Of a stretch of 64,000 bases of DNA, positions 33,532-43,885 are shown in pieces. The DNA lies in contig JADJOY010000018.1 of assembly GCA_016713535.1 (NCBI GenBank), positions 1 through 64,000 on the forward strand, read 5' to 3'. The notes under the pieces were generated by a model. The model did no database searches, was not told the origin of the DNA, and saw only the letters and a program-made list of their open reading frames with translations. Both the position numbers and the translations under genes were made by a program. The stretch comes from JADJOY01 sp016713535 [NCBI: Deltaproteobacteria bacterium] (GTDB lineage Bacteria > JADJOY01). Every line of letters starts with the position of its first letter. Positions within the stretch are counted from its first letter, which is position 1.

Positions 33532-34359
33532 ATGTCCGAGCTCTTCCGCGAATCCTGGGTGCTGATCACCGGCGCGTCGTCGGGGCTGGGCGCCGAGCTC
33601 GCCCGCCAGCTCGCGGCGCGTCACGCCAACCTGGTGCTCACCGCGCGCTCGATCGAGCGTCTCTCCGCGGTCGCCGAGGAGGTGCGCACGCGCCACGGCG
33701 TCGCCATGCACGTGATCTCCGTGGACCTGGCTGCATCGGATGGGCCGGCCAAGCTGATCGCCGAGGTCGAGGCGCTCGGTGTCGCGATCGATCACCTGGT
33801 GAACAATGCCGGGTTCGGGTCGCTCGGCCGCTTCGTCCGGACCCGTCCCGAGCGTGAGACGGAGATGGTGCGTCTCAACTGTGAGGCCGTGGTGTGTCTC
33901 ACGCGACACTTCTTGCCGGGCATGATCGAGCGCGGTCGCGGCGGCGTGATCCAGCTCTCTTCGACCGCGGGACACCAGCCGACGCCGTTCTTCACCACCT
34001 ACGGCGCGACCAAGGCGTTCGTGCTCAGCTTCGCGTCGGCGCTCTCCGCCGAGCTCGCGGGCACCGGTGTGCGGATGATGGCGTTCTGCCCGGGGCCGGT
34101 GCCCACCGGGTTCCAGAAGGCGGCGGGCCTCGCCATCACCGACCTCAAGCGAGGCGGGCTGCGCGCGCGGCTCTCGATGATGGAGGCGCCCGAGGCGGTG
34201 CGGCGTTGCCTGCGCGCCTACGAAGACGGCCGCTCGGTGTACGTGCCGGGCTTCGTCAACCGCGTGATGACCCTCGCCACCAAGCTCGCGCCTCGCGCGC
34301 TGGTGGTGAACGCAGCGGCGCGCTCGCTGTCGGGCGGCGGCCGCGGATCGAAGACGTGA
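33532..34359 (+). CDS. Short-chain dehydrogenase/reductase (DltE-like)
   Basis: 275-residue SDR: TGASSGLGAELARQLA at residues 13-28, TARSIERL (Arg after strand 2, suggesting NADPH), NNAGFGSLG, catalytic Ser in IQLSSTAG, YGATK, and the C-terminal membrane-association-like segment FVNRVMTLATKLAPRALV. The sequence type is the DltE/YqjQ group, often acting on fatty or keto substrates. Its stop overlaps the GTG of the aminotransferase gene (GTGA), so it heads a three-gene operon. Confidence 0.91.
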   Translation: MSELFRESWVLITGASSGLGAELARQLAARHANLVLTARSIERLSAVAEEVRTRHGVAMHVISVDLAASDGPAKLIAEVEALGVAIDHLVNNAGFGSLGRFVRTRPERETEMVRLNCEAVVCLTRHFLPGMIERGRGGVIQLSSTAGHQPTPFFTTYGATKAFVLSFASALSAELAGTGVRMMAFCPGPVPTGFQKAAGLAITDLKRGGLRARLSMMEAPEAVRRCLRAYEDGRSVYVPGFVNRVMTLATKLAPRALVVNAAARSLSGGGRGSKT

Positions 34360-35579
34360 GCGCCGGGTCGCACGGCGCGGACGAGCTGGCGCACCCGCTG
34401 ACGCGCTACTGGGGTCTCGACCGCGCGCTCACGTTCTTGAACCACGGCTCGTTCGGCGCGTGCCCGAGTGCCGTTCTCGAGGAGCAGTCGCGGCTGCGGG
34501 CGCGCCTCGAGCGCGACCCGGTGCGGTTCATGGCGGGCGAGCTCGAGGGACTCCTGGACGCGGCCCGCGCCGAGCTCGCGGCGTTCGTGGGCGCGGAGGC
34601 CGACGACCTCGCCTTCCTCCACAACGCCACCACCGCCGTGAGCGCGGTGCTGCGCTCGATCGCGTGGCGCGCCGGCGAAGAGGTGCTGATCACCGACCAC
34701 ACCTACAACGCGTGCCGCAACGCCGTGGTCGAGATCGCCGGCGCCGCGGGAGCGAACGTGGTGATCGCGTCGGTCCCGTTCCCGGGCACCACCGAGGAAG
34801 CCGTGCTGGACGCGGTGATGAGCCGCGTGACGGCGCGGACCCGCCTCGCGCTCCTCGACCACATCACCAGCCCGACCGGGCTGGTGATGCCGATCGAGCG
34901 CCTGGTGGGCGAGCTCGCCGCGCGCGGCGTCGACGTCTACGTGGACGGCGCGCACGCTCCCGGCCACGTCCCGCTCGCGATCGAGGCGCTCGGCGCGGCC
35001 TACTACACGGGCAACTGCCACAAGTGGATGTGCGCGCCGAAGGGCGCGGGGTTCCTGTGGGCGCGGCGCGATCGGCAAGCGGACCTGCGGCCGCTGGTGA
35101 TCAGCCACGGCGCCAACTCGCCGCGCACCGATCGCTCGCGCTTTCGTCTCGAGTTCGACTGGCTCGGCACCGACGACGCGACCGCGTTCCTGTGCGTGCC
35201 GGTGGCGATCCGCCACCTCGCGTCGCTGGTGCCGGGTGGCTGGGACGCGATCCGCACCCGCAACCGCGCGATGGCGCTCGCGGGCCGCGCGGCGGTGTGC
35301 GCGGCACTCGGTGTCGAGCCGCCGTGCGAGGAGCGCCTGGTCGGCTGCATGGCGTCGATCCCGCTCCCCGAGGCGCCCGCCGGGCGCGCGCCACACCCGT
35401 GGGGCTGGGATCCTCTCCAGGAGCGGCTGCGCGCCGACGACGCCCTGGACGTGCTGGTGACGAGCTGGCCGCGCCGGCCGAAGCGCCTCGTCCGGATCTC
35501 GGCGCAGCTCTACAACGTCGCGGAGGACTACCAGCGCCTGGCGTCCGCGCTGCCCGCGCAGCTCGCGCGCGAGGCGTGA
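34356..35579 (+). CDS. Class V aminotransferase (isopenicillin-N epimerase-like)
   Basis: 407 residues, PLP-dependent fold type I. FLNHGSFGACPSAVLEEQ is the typical N-terminus of the CefD-like group. FLHNATTAVSAVLRS binds phosphate, VDGAHAPGHVPL holds the PLP-pairing Asp, and YTGNCHKWMCAPKGAGFLW carries the Schiff-base Lys. EFDWLGTDDATAFLCVPVAI is also characteristic. Related enzymes act as epimerases, desulfurases or lyases on amino acids, and the substrate cannot be read from sequence. It starts at GTG overlapping the SDR stop. The methyltransferase follows with a 4-base GTGA overlap or an 11-bp gap, depending on start choice. Confidence 0.91.
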   Translation: MSAGSHGADELAHPLTRYWGLDRALTFLNHGSFGACPSAVLEEQSRLRARLERDPVRFMAGELEGLLDAARAELAAFVGAEADDLAFLHNATTAVSAVLRSIAWRAGEEVLITDHTYNACRNAVVEIAGAAGANVVIASVPFPGTTEEAVLDAVMSRVTARTRLALLDHITSPTGLVMPIERLVGELAARGVDVYVDGAHAPGHVPLAIEALGAAYYTGNCHKWMCAPKGAGFLWARRDRQADLRPLVISHGANSPRTDRSRFRLEFDWLGTDDATAFLCVPVAIRHLASLVPGGWDAIRTRNRAMALAGRAAVCAALGVEPPCEERLVGCMASIPLPEAPAGRAPHPWGWDPLQERLRADDALDVLVTSWPRRPKRLVRISAQLYNVAEDYQRLASALPAQLAREA

Positions 35580-35590
35580 GAGCGGGGGCG

Positions 35591-36445
35591 ATGGAGGCGG
35601 CGACGAGCTCGGAACGGGGTATCGTTCGCCGCGCACGCCGCCCACCGGGGTGGGTCGCGCCGGGGCCGCTGCCGGCGGGACCGGGCGAGCGCGCGGACGG
35701 CTGGCCCGCTGCGGACGAGGACCTCTGCTACCTGTGCGGCGAGTGGCGGATCTTCCAGAAGCTCCGCGGCCACCGCTTCAGCCTCGACGATCTCGCCACC
35801 GCGTGGTTCGCGCTCGAGAGCCTCGGCGAGCGGCGGGTCGAGCGTGCGCTGGACCTCGGCTGTGGCTCGGGCTCGGTGCTGATGATGAGCGCGTGGGCGT
35901 GCGGCGCGGCGCGTGTGGTGGGCGTCGAAGCGCAGGAGGTGAGCGTCGGCCTGGCGCGGCGGTCGATCGCGTGGAACGGGGCCGCCGCGCGCTGCGAGGT
36001 GCGCCACGGCGACCTGCGCGACCCGGTGATGGTGCCGGAGGGCGCGGTGTTCGAGCTCGTCACCGGCACACCGCCCTACATCCCCCTCGGCGACGGGGTG
36101 GTGTCGTCGAAGGTGCAGCGTGGCCCCGCATGCTTCGAGGTGCGTGGCGGGATCGACGACTACATGGCCGCGGCGGCACGGACGCTGGCGCCGGGCGGGG
36201 TCTTCGTGGTGTGCCACTCGCATCCCGCGCGAGTGACCGCGGCCGCGGACCGCGCCGGTCTCGCGATCGTCACCCACCGCGCGATCGTGCCGCGCGAGGG
36301 CCGCGAGCCGCTCTTCTCGGTGTTCGCGCTGGAGCGCGGCGGACGCGCGGCTACCGAGCAACCGCCGCTCGTGGTGCGCGATCGCCACGGCCAGTGGACC
36401 GACGCCTTCCGCGCCGTCCGCCACAGGATGGGCATGCCGGCGTGA
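35591..36445 (+). CDS. SAM-dependent methyltransferase, TrmN6-like
   Basis: 284 residues. The N-terminus FQKLRGHRFSLDDLATAWFA resembles TrmN6/YfiC (tRNA1(Val) adenine-37 N6-methyltransferase), followed by motif I ALDLGCGSGSVLMMSAWACG, VGVEAQEVSVGLARRSI and HGDLRDP. The catalytic motif that is NPPY in N6-adenine enzymes is TPPY here (LVTGTPPYIPLGDG). The change of Asn leaves the base specificity open: it could be an N5-glutamine or other methyltransferase. A GTG at 35576 overlaps the aminotransferase stop and is an equally possible start. Confidence 0.82.
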   Translation: MEAATSSERGIVRRARRPPGWVAPGPLPAGPGERADGWPAADEDLCYLCGEWRIFQKLRGHRFSLDDLATAWFALESLGERRVERALDLGCGSGSVLMMSAWACGAARVVGVEAQEVSVGLARRSIAWNGAAARCEVRHGDLRDPVMVPEGAVFELVTGTPPYIPLGDGVVSSKVQRGPACFEVRGGIDDYMAAAARTLAPGGVFVVCHSHPARVTAAADRAGLAIVTHRAIVPREGREPLFSVFALERGGRAATEQPPLVVRDRHGQWTDAFRAVRHRMGMPA

Positions 36446-36474
36446 GGCGCGTACGCCCGAATCGGCGGGCCCTC

Positions 36475-36533
36475 GTAGCGCGGGGGCTCGTCCCCCGCAA
36501 GATCCGCAGCGGGGGACAAGCCCCCGCGCTACG
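36475..36533. repeat. Palindromic repeat pair
   Basis: TAGCGCGGGGGCTCGTCCCC and the mirror unit ending GACAAGCCCCCGCGCTACG, each a hairpin and together a 59-bp inverted repeat. The same element occurs at 10066-10120 and in the 46.4-47.2 kb array. Confidence 0.9.
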
Positions 36534-36657
36534 GCCGCTCCGGTACGCAAGACGGGGTGTGATCGCCGCACGGCCTTACCTGTCGACGTAGTGGCCCCCG
36601 AAACGCCGCCTCGGCTAGCTTGAAGGCCTCTCGCTCGACGGACGTCCGGAGGCCTCG

Positions 36658-38826
36658 ATGGCTCGTACGCATTTCCGCGCCTGCAACCTGTGCGAAGCGA
36701 TGTGCGGCATCGCCATCGACGTCGACGGCGACCGCGTCCTCGCGATCCGCGGCGACAAGGACGACCCGTTCTCCCGCGGCCACATCTGCCCCAAGGCGGT
36801 GGCGCTGCAGGACGTCCACGACGACCCCGACCGCCTCAAGTGGCCGGTGCGCCGCACCACCAGCGGCTGGCAGCGGATCGGCTGGGACGAGGCGTTCGAC
36901 GAGGTCGCGCGCCGCATCCGCGAGATCCAGAGCGCCCACGGCGCGAACGCCGTGGGCCTCTATCTCGGCAACCCCACCGTCCACAACTACGGCTCGATCC
37001 TCTTCGGTCTGCCCTTCATCCAGTCGCTCCGCACCCGCAGTCGCTACTCGGCGACCTCGGTCGACCAGCTCCCGCACATGCTGTCGTCGCTCCAGATGTT
37101 CGGGCACCAGATGCTGCTCACGGTGCCGGACCTCGATCGCACCCAGTTCTTCCTGTGCATCGGCGGCAACCCGGTGGTGTCGAACGGCAGCATCATGACG
37201 GCGCCGGACGTGGCGCACCGCCTCGAGGATCTGCGCAAGCGCGGCGGCCGGCTGGTGGTGGTCGATCCGCGCCGCACCGAGACCGCCGAGCTGGCGGACA
37301 CCCACTACTTCATCCGTCCCGGCACCGACGCGGCGCTCTTGCTCGGGATGCTCCACGTGATGTTCGCTGCTGACAAGATCCGCCTCGGACGGCTCGCCGA
37401 CTTCACCGACGGCCTCGGCACGGTGCGCGATCTGGCGAAGCGCTTCCCGCCGGAGCGCGTCGCCGACTTCACCGGCCTTCCGGCGGAGGAGATCACCAAG
37501 CTCGCGCTCGACTTCTGCGCCGCGCCCTCGGCGATCGCGTACGGGCGCGTCGGCGCCTGCACGCAGGAGTTCGGCGGGCTGGTGGGCTGGTTGCTCACGG
37601 TGATCAACGTCGTCACCGGCAACCTCGACCGGGTGGGCGGGATGATGTTCACCAAGCCCGCGGTCGACTTCGTGGCGATCGCCTCGGCGAGCGGCCAGAC
37701 CGGGCACTACGCCAAGAGCAAGAGCCGCGTCCGTGGGCTGCCCGAGTTCGGCGGTGAGTTCCCGGTCTCGACCTTGGCCGAGGAGATCGAGACGCCGGGT
37801 GACGGCCAGATCAAGGCGCTCGTCACGTCGGCGGGCAACCCGGTGCTCTCGACGCCGAACGGCGCGCGCCTCGCCAAGGCGCTCGACCTGCTCGACTTCA
37901 TGGTGTCGATCGACATCTACGTCAACGAGACCACGCGCCACGCCGACGTCATCCTGCCTCCCACGTTCTCGCTCGAGCACGAGAACTACGACGTGGCGCT
38001 CAGCACGGTCGCGATCCGCAACGTCGCCAAGTACTCGCCGGCGCTCTTCGAGCCGGCCCCCGACACGCGCCACGACTGGCAGATCTTCCTCGAGCTCGCC
38101 TCGCGCCTCGACGCCCGCGGCGGGGCGGCGCAGCGCGCGGCGGTGACCGCCAAGAAGGCGGTGATGTCGCGGCTCGGCGCGAAGGGACTCCTCGACCTGA
38201 TGCTGCGCGCGGGGCCGTACGGTGTGCGGTCGCTGCCGTTCGGGCCGAACCTGTCGGTGGCGAAGGTGGAGGATGCCCCCCACGGCATCGACCTCGGTCC
38301 CCTCGAGCCGTGCTTCCCGGCGCGACTCAACACCAAGAACAAGCGCATCGCGCTGGCGCCCGAGGTGTTCCTGCACGATGTGCCGCGCCTCGACGCGAAG
38401 CTCGACGAGAGCGCCAAGGCGAAGCGCAACGGCGAGCTCAGCCTGATCGGGCGCCGCGACCTGCGCACCAACAACTCGTGGCTGCACAACAGCACGCGGA
38501 TGGTGAAAGGCAAGGACCGCTGCACCTTGCTCATGAACCCGGCCGACGCGAAGAAGCGCAAGCTCGCCGACGGCGCCAGCGTGCGCATCGAGTCGCGCGC
38601 GGGGGCGGTGGTCGCGAAGCTCCAGGTCAGCGACGACATGATGCCGGGCGTGGTGAGTCTTCCCCACGGCTGGGGCCACTCGCTCGAAGGTGTCGAGCTT
38701 CGCGTCGCCCGCGCCCACGCGGGAGTGAGCATCAACGACGTGGTCGACGAGCTGGCGGTGGACCCGCTCTCGGGCACGGCGGTCCTCAACGGCACCCCGG
38801 TGAAGGTCACCGCCGCGCGCGCGTGA
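36658..38826 (+). CDS. Molybdopterin-dependent oxidoreductase (DMSO reductase family)
   Basis: 722 residues. An N-terminal [4Fe-4S] site RACNLCEAMCGI (CxxCxxxC) with a fourth Cys in RGHICPKAVALQD is followed by the molybdopterin domains of the formate dehydrogenase/nitrate reductase superfamily (GWDEAFDEVARRIREIQ, GGRLVVVDPRRTETAELAD, HYFIRPGTDAALLLGMLHV). The C-terminal MopB dinucleotide-binding domain reads LLMNPADAKKRKLADGASVR ... SLPHGWGH. No Tat signal is visible, so it is probably cytoplasmic. The metal-ligand residue cannot be assigned with certainty, and partner subunits are absent, so the physiological reaction is unknown. Preceded by hairpin repeats and about 125 bp of leader. Confidence 0.92.
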   Translation: MARTHFRACNLCEAMCGIAIDVDGDRVLAIRGDKDDPFSRGHICPKAVALQDVHDDPDRLKWPVRRTTSGWQRIGWDEAFDEVARRIREIQSAHGANAVGLYLGNPTVHNYGSILFGLPFIQSLRTRSRYSATSVDQLPHMLSSLQMFGHQMLLTVPDLDRTQFFLCIGGNPVVSNGSIMTAPDVAHRLEDLRKRGGRLVVVDPRRTETAELADTHYFIRPGTDAALLLGMLHVMFAADKIRLGRLADFTDGLGTVRDLAKRFPPERVADFTGLPAEEITKLALDFCAAPSAIAYGRVGACTQEFGGLVGWLLTVINVVTGNLDRVGGMMFTKPAVDFVAIASASGQTGHYAKSKSRVRGLPEFGGEFPVSTLAEEIETPGDGQIKALVTSAGNPVLSTPNGARLAKALDLLDFMVSIDIYVNETTRHADVILPPTFSLEHENYDVALSTVAIRNVAKYSPALFEPAPDTRHDWQIFLELASRLDARGGAAQRAAVTAKKAVMSRLGAKGLLDLMLRAGPYGVRSLPFGPNLSVAKVEDAPHGIDLGPLEPCFPARLNTKNKRIALAPEVFLHDVPRLDAKLDESAKAKRNGELSLIGRRDLRTNNSWLHNSTRMVKGKDRCTLLMNPADAKKRKLADGASVRIESRAGAVVAKLQVSDDMMPGVVSLPHGWGHSLEGVELRVARAHAGVSINDVVDELAVDPLSGTAVLNGTPVKVTAARA

Positions 38827-38855
38827 CGCCGGGGGGTGCCTATCTCGCGAGTCCG

Positions 38856-38970
38856 TAGGGGCGGGCCCCGTGCCCGCCCGCAGGTGTCTGGCGAGATCGT
38901 CGGGGCGGTCCTCGTGCCCGCCGCAAGTATCAGCAAGAAGATCGTAGGGGCGGGCCCTGTGCCCGCCCGC
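38856..38970. repeat. Three tandem hairpins of the GGGCGGGC type
   Basis: TAGGGGCGGGCCCCGTGCCC at 38856, a decayed copy near 38898, and TAGGGGCGGGCCCTGTGCCC near 38944. Each has a GGGCGGGC stem and five-base loop. They fill the space before the acyl-CoA dehydrogenase gene. Confidence 0.82.
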
Positions 38971-38995
38971 AGGTTCGACCGCGGAGGTGACGGAC

Positions 38996-40736
<1,741 letters not shown>

Positions 40737-40927
40737 GTTGGCCGTCGCGGCGTCGTGCCGGCGGCCGCCTCCGCGGACCGCCTCCGGCGCGCCGCTCCTC
40801 GGCGCGGAGGGTCGCGCGTTGCGCGACCGGCGACACGGTATGGCCTTGCGTCCGCGACGGCGTGGATCGCAGTAGGTCGCCCACAGCGATCCGCGCTGTC
40901 GTCGGCGCCTCGGGCCCGTCGTCTCGC

Positions 40928-41002
40928 CGGGCACGCGACGCGTGCCCCTCCCGAAGAATCGGTTCGGGGGCCGGTCTGGAGGGTGCGCCTCCGGCGCGCC
41001 GC
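40928..41002. repeat. GC palindrome pair before a membrane protein gene end
   Basis: GGGCACGCGACGCGTGCCC (40929-40947, perfect 9-bp arms) and TGGAGGGTGCGCCTCCGGCG, ending just before the stop codon of the minus-strand gene. The rest of 40737-40927 shows no gene or clear site. Confidence 0.82.
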
Positions 41003-42830
41003 TCAATCCTTCGTGAAGCGCGGCTGGAAGAGCACCAGTCCCGGTCCGTCGTTCGAGCGCGCGTCGAACCACACCGTCACGACCGCGGCCGCGTCGACCG
41101 GCGTCTCGACGCCGATCCTGTCGTCGCCGCTCCCGATCGTCACCTGCGTCGCCAGCGCGGTATCCGCGTACACCGAGATCGTGCCGAGCGCGGGACGCGC
41201 GGCGCCGTCCCCCGCCTTTGCGCCGAAGACGCGGATCCGATCGAGGCGTGCGGTGAAGCGCACGGCATCGTCTGGAACCGCGAACGTGATGGAGCCGGTC
41301 TTCCGCAGCACCGCCTGGTCACCCTCGAGGACCACCGGCGGGTCGCTCGCGGTGATTCCTTCGCCGCGGGGCACGTTCACGCACGCGATCCGGGGGCCGC
41401 TCCAGACGCCCTCCGGACGCAGCAGCGACGGCGAGTCGAGCGGCACGCCGCACGCGACCGCCGCCGCGGCGAGCTCCGTCGCCGCGGCGAGCGCCGCGCA
41501 CTCGACCAGCCCGCCGTCGCGGGTCAGGAAGTAGGCGTCGGCCGGACACTCGGGAGTGATCAGCGTCGTGGGCTCGAGCTCGAACAGCACGGGCGCTCCG
41601 CACAGCCGCGAGAGCACGGAGGGCTCGCCGGGACGGCTCAGGAAGGCGTGGCGTCGATCGCGCTCGTCGATGCCGAGCGGTGCGATCGTGGCGGGACGGT
41701 GGCCGAGGCAATCACTCGTGGCGAGCGCGTCGACGAGCACCCGCGAGTCGCGCATCTCCCACTCGCGCTCGATCAGCCCGGTCACCGAGTCGTGGGCGAC
41801 GAGCGCCGCCGCCGTGGTGGCGACGGCGAGCACCACCGGGCGAGCGAACCGCGCCGCGCGCGCGGGCACGAGCGCGCTCGCGTCCGCCACGGCGATCCCC
41901 ACCAGCGCCGCGCCCGCCAGGTAGGAGAGCAGGAAGAGGTAGGTGTCGATCGGGAGCGGGAACAGAACTCCCGGGACGAGCCCCGCGACGAGCACGCCCA
42001 CGAGCCCGGCCGTCACGCGCCGCCGCGAGGGGCGCGCGAAGCCGTACACCGCGGCGAGCGCCGCCGCGATCAAGAGCTCCGCCTCGTGGTCGAGCACACC
42101 GCCCAGGTTGCTCACGATCGCGCCGATGCTTGGGTGGTGGCTGCCGGGCGCGCCGGGTGCCTGGACGTGGGCGATCGAGAGCGCCGGCCGCGAGCAGCGC
42201 GCCGGCGCCGATCGCCCCCCACGCGCGCCGCTCGCGCACGCCGAGCGCCGCCGCGAGCACGGCGGCCGCGAGCGGCAAGTTGACCGCGACCTCGAACGAG
42301 CCGAGCGCCGCGATCAGCGCCGCGAGCACCACACCCGCGCGTACGCCGCCGCCGCGCGTGCTCGCCCCGCTCGCTGGCGCCGCCGGCGTGAGCGCGCTCA
42401 GCGCGAGCCCCGCGAAGATCACGTAGAGCTGCGCCGACCACAGCACGATCCAGGTGCCCACCACCGCGATCCGCGGGCTCGCCACGTAGAAGAGCGCGGC
42501 GAGCGCGCCGGCGAGGCGATCCCCCGTGAGCCGCGCGACCCAGCGCGCCAGCACCATCGCGCCCAGCGCGAGCAACGCGAGACCCATCCCGCGCGACACG
42601 AGCCGCGCGTCGAGACCGAGGGCGCCGACCGCCGCGAACACGAGCTTCGCGAGCGGCCGGTAGCGCCCGAGCGTGTCGGGGTTGGCGAAGTCGGTGAGCA
42701 GGTCACCGATGCGCAGCGGACCGAAGAGCCACGCGTAGTCCTCGCGCCACCAGCCGAGCCGAAGCGACGGCGCGAAGCCAGCCAGCACGGCGAGCGTCAC
42801 GGCCACACACATGGCGGCGCCCTCGCGCAT
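41003..42830 (-). CDS. Polytopic membrane protein, glycosyltransferase-39-like, frameshifted
   Basis: About 608 residues when joined. The N-terminal frame (from ATG 42830 or 42812) has VAVTLAVLAGFAPSLRLGWW, REDYAWLFGPLRIGDLLTDF, RYRPLAKLVFAAVGALG and several membrane helices to GAGALLAAGAL. One extra base near 42180 shifts the rest, which continues as LSIAHVQAPGAPGSHHPSIG and then SNLGGVLDHEAELLIAAALA. More helices and a soluble C-terminal domain of about 200 residues follow. The early acidic DY pair and RP motif after the first helix resemble polyprenyl-phosphate-sugar glycosyltransferases. The exact reaction is unknown. Confidence 0.65.
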
Positions 42831-43009
42831 CGCGGCGGCCTCGCGGGCATCCCGCGGCGCGCCCGCGCGGTGGGTCGATCGATCGTCGGGCGTGACCACG
42901 GAGCCGGTTTGCCAGAGCGCGCGGCCCTCACACAAGCCCGCGATCCGCGCCGATCCGTGCAGCGGCGCACGGTTGCACGTTCGAGGGTCGTGCCGGAAGA
43001 TGGCGCGCC

Positions 43010-43501
43010 ATGAAGCTCTCGCTGCTGGGGGTCGAGGTCGAGCTGCGTCGGCGCCGGCGGCGGGGAGCAGCCGCCGATCCGCGCGCGATCGCCCCCGGCG
43101 ACCCGTACACGCACCTGCCCGCGTGGGTCTTCGCCCGCGACCGCGTGCGGCTCCTGCACGGCGAATCGATCGAGGAGTTCCTCGCCCGCGAGGGTGAATC
43201 GCCGTCCGGCTACGCGCGGGTGCTGGTGACGGGCGAGGGATACCGCCCGGCGAGCGGCGACGGCTCCGTGCTCGGCGTGGCGCTCGAGGACCTCGCGTGC
43301 AACGCGCTCCGCCTCGGCTGTGCGTGGGTGCTGGATCCACGCCCGCTCGGCTTCAGCGGCTTCTCGAGCCGCGCGACCAGCGGCTTCGGCCTGGCACTCG
43401 GCGGTCTCGGCTTCGGCTTAGCGTCGCCCGACGGCACCTTCTCCGAGGGGCTGCACCTGCTCGCGACCGGGCTGGTGCCACGGGGAGATCGCGCGCCGTG
43501 A
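43010..43501 (+). CDS. Hypothetical protein, first gene of an envelope operon
   Basis: 163 residues without a family I recognise. It begins MKLSLLGVEVELRRRRRRGA, holds a soluble middle (PAWVFARDRVRLLHGESIEE) and a Gly-rich hydrophobic stretch near the end (GFGLALGGLGFGLASPDGTF). It overlaps the next gene by four bases (GTGA) and starts about 180 bp from the divergent membrane protein gene. Confidence 0.6.
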   Translation: MKLSLLGVEVELRRRRRRGAAADPRAIAPGDPYTHLPAWVFARDRVRLLHGESIEEFLAREGESPSGYARVLVTGEGYRPASGDGSVLGVALEDLACNALRLGCAWVLDPRPLGFSGFSSRATSGFGLALGGLGFGLASPDGTFSEGLHLLATGLVPRGDRAP

Positions 43502-43845
43502 CCGGGTGGTCGGCGCTCGGCCTCTTCCGCACGCGCACCGTTCGCTTTCCGGAGCTCGCGCGTGGCGAGCTCGAGCGCGAAGCGACGGACGCGCGTTCGG
43601 CGCGTCGCGCGGCGGCGGGCGCTGGAGTGGGCGTGATGGTGATGCTCGCGATCGCCGGCGCCTTCGAGCCGAGCCGCGCCGGCGTACTCACGTTCTGCGC
43701 CGGGTGCGCCGCGGCGGGGGGCTTCCGGGCGCGCGGGGTGATCGCGCTGGCGCGGTCCGGCGGGGTCGCCGCCGTCGCCTTCTACGTGACGCTCGTGCTC
43801 GTCGATGCCGCGAGTCACGCCTGGGACTGGGTGGCCGCGCGTTGA
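43498..43845 (+). CDS. Small membrane protein, hypothetical
   Basis: 115 residues from GTG 43498. A cytoplasmic start (FRTRTVRFPELARGELEREA) precedes two hydrophobic segments (GAGVGVMVMLAIAGAF and GVAAVAFYVTLVLVDAA) and ends HAWDWVAAR. No family recognised. GTGA overlap with the gene before and 40 bp to the next suggest one operon with the SGNH protein. Confidence 0.6.
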   Translation: MTGWSALGLFRTRTVRFPELARGELEREATDARSARRAAAGAGVGVMVMLAIAGAFEPSRAGVLTFCAGCAAAGGFRARGVIALARSGGVAAVAFYVTLVLVDAASHAWDWVAAR

Positions 43846-43885
43846 CGGAGCGTGCCCGCGCGACCGCCGTGACGTGACGCCTCCG

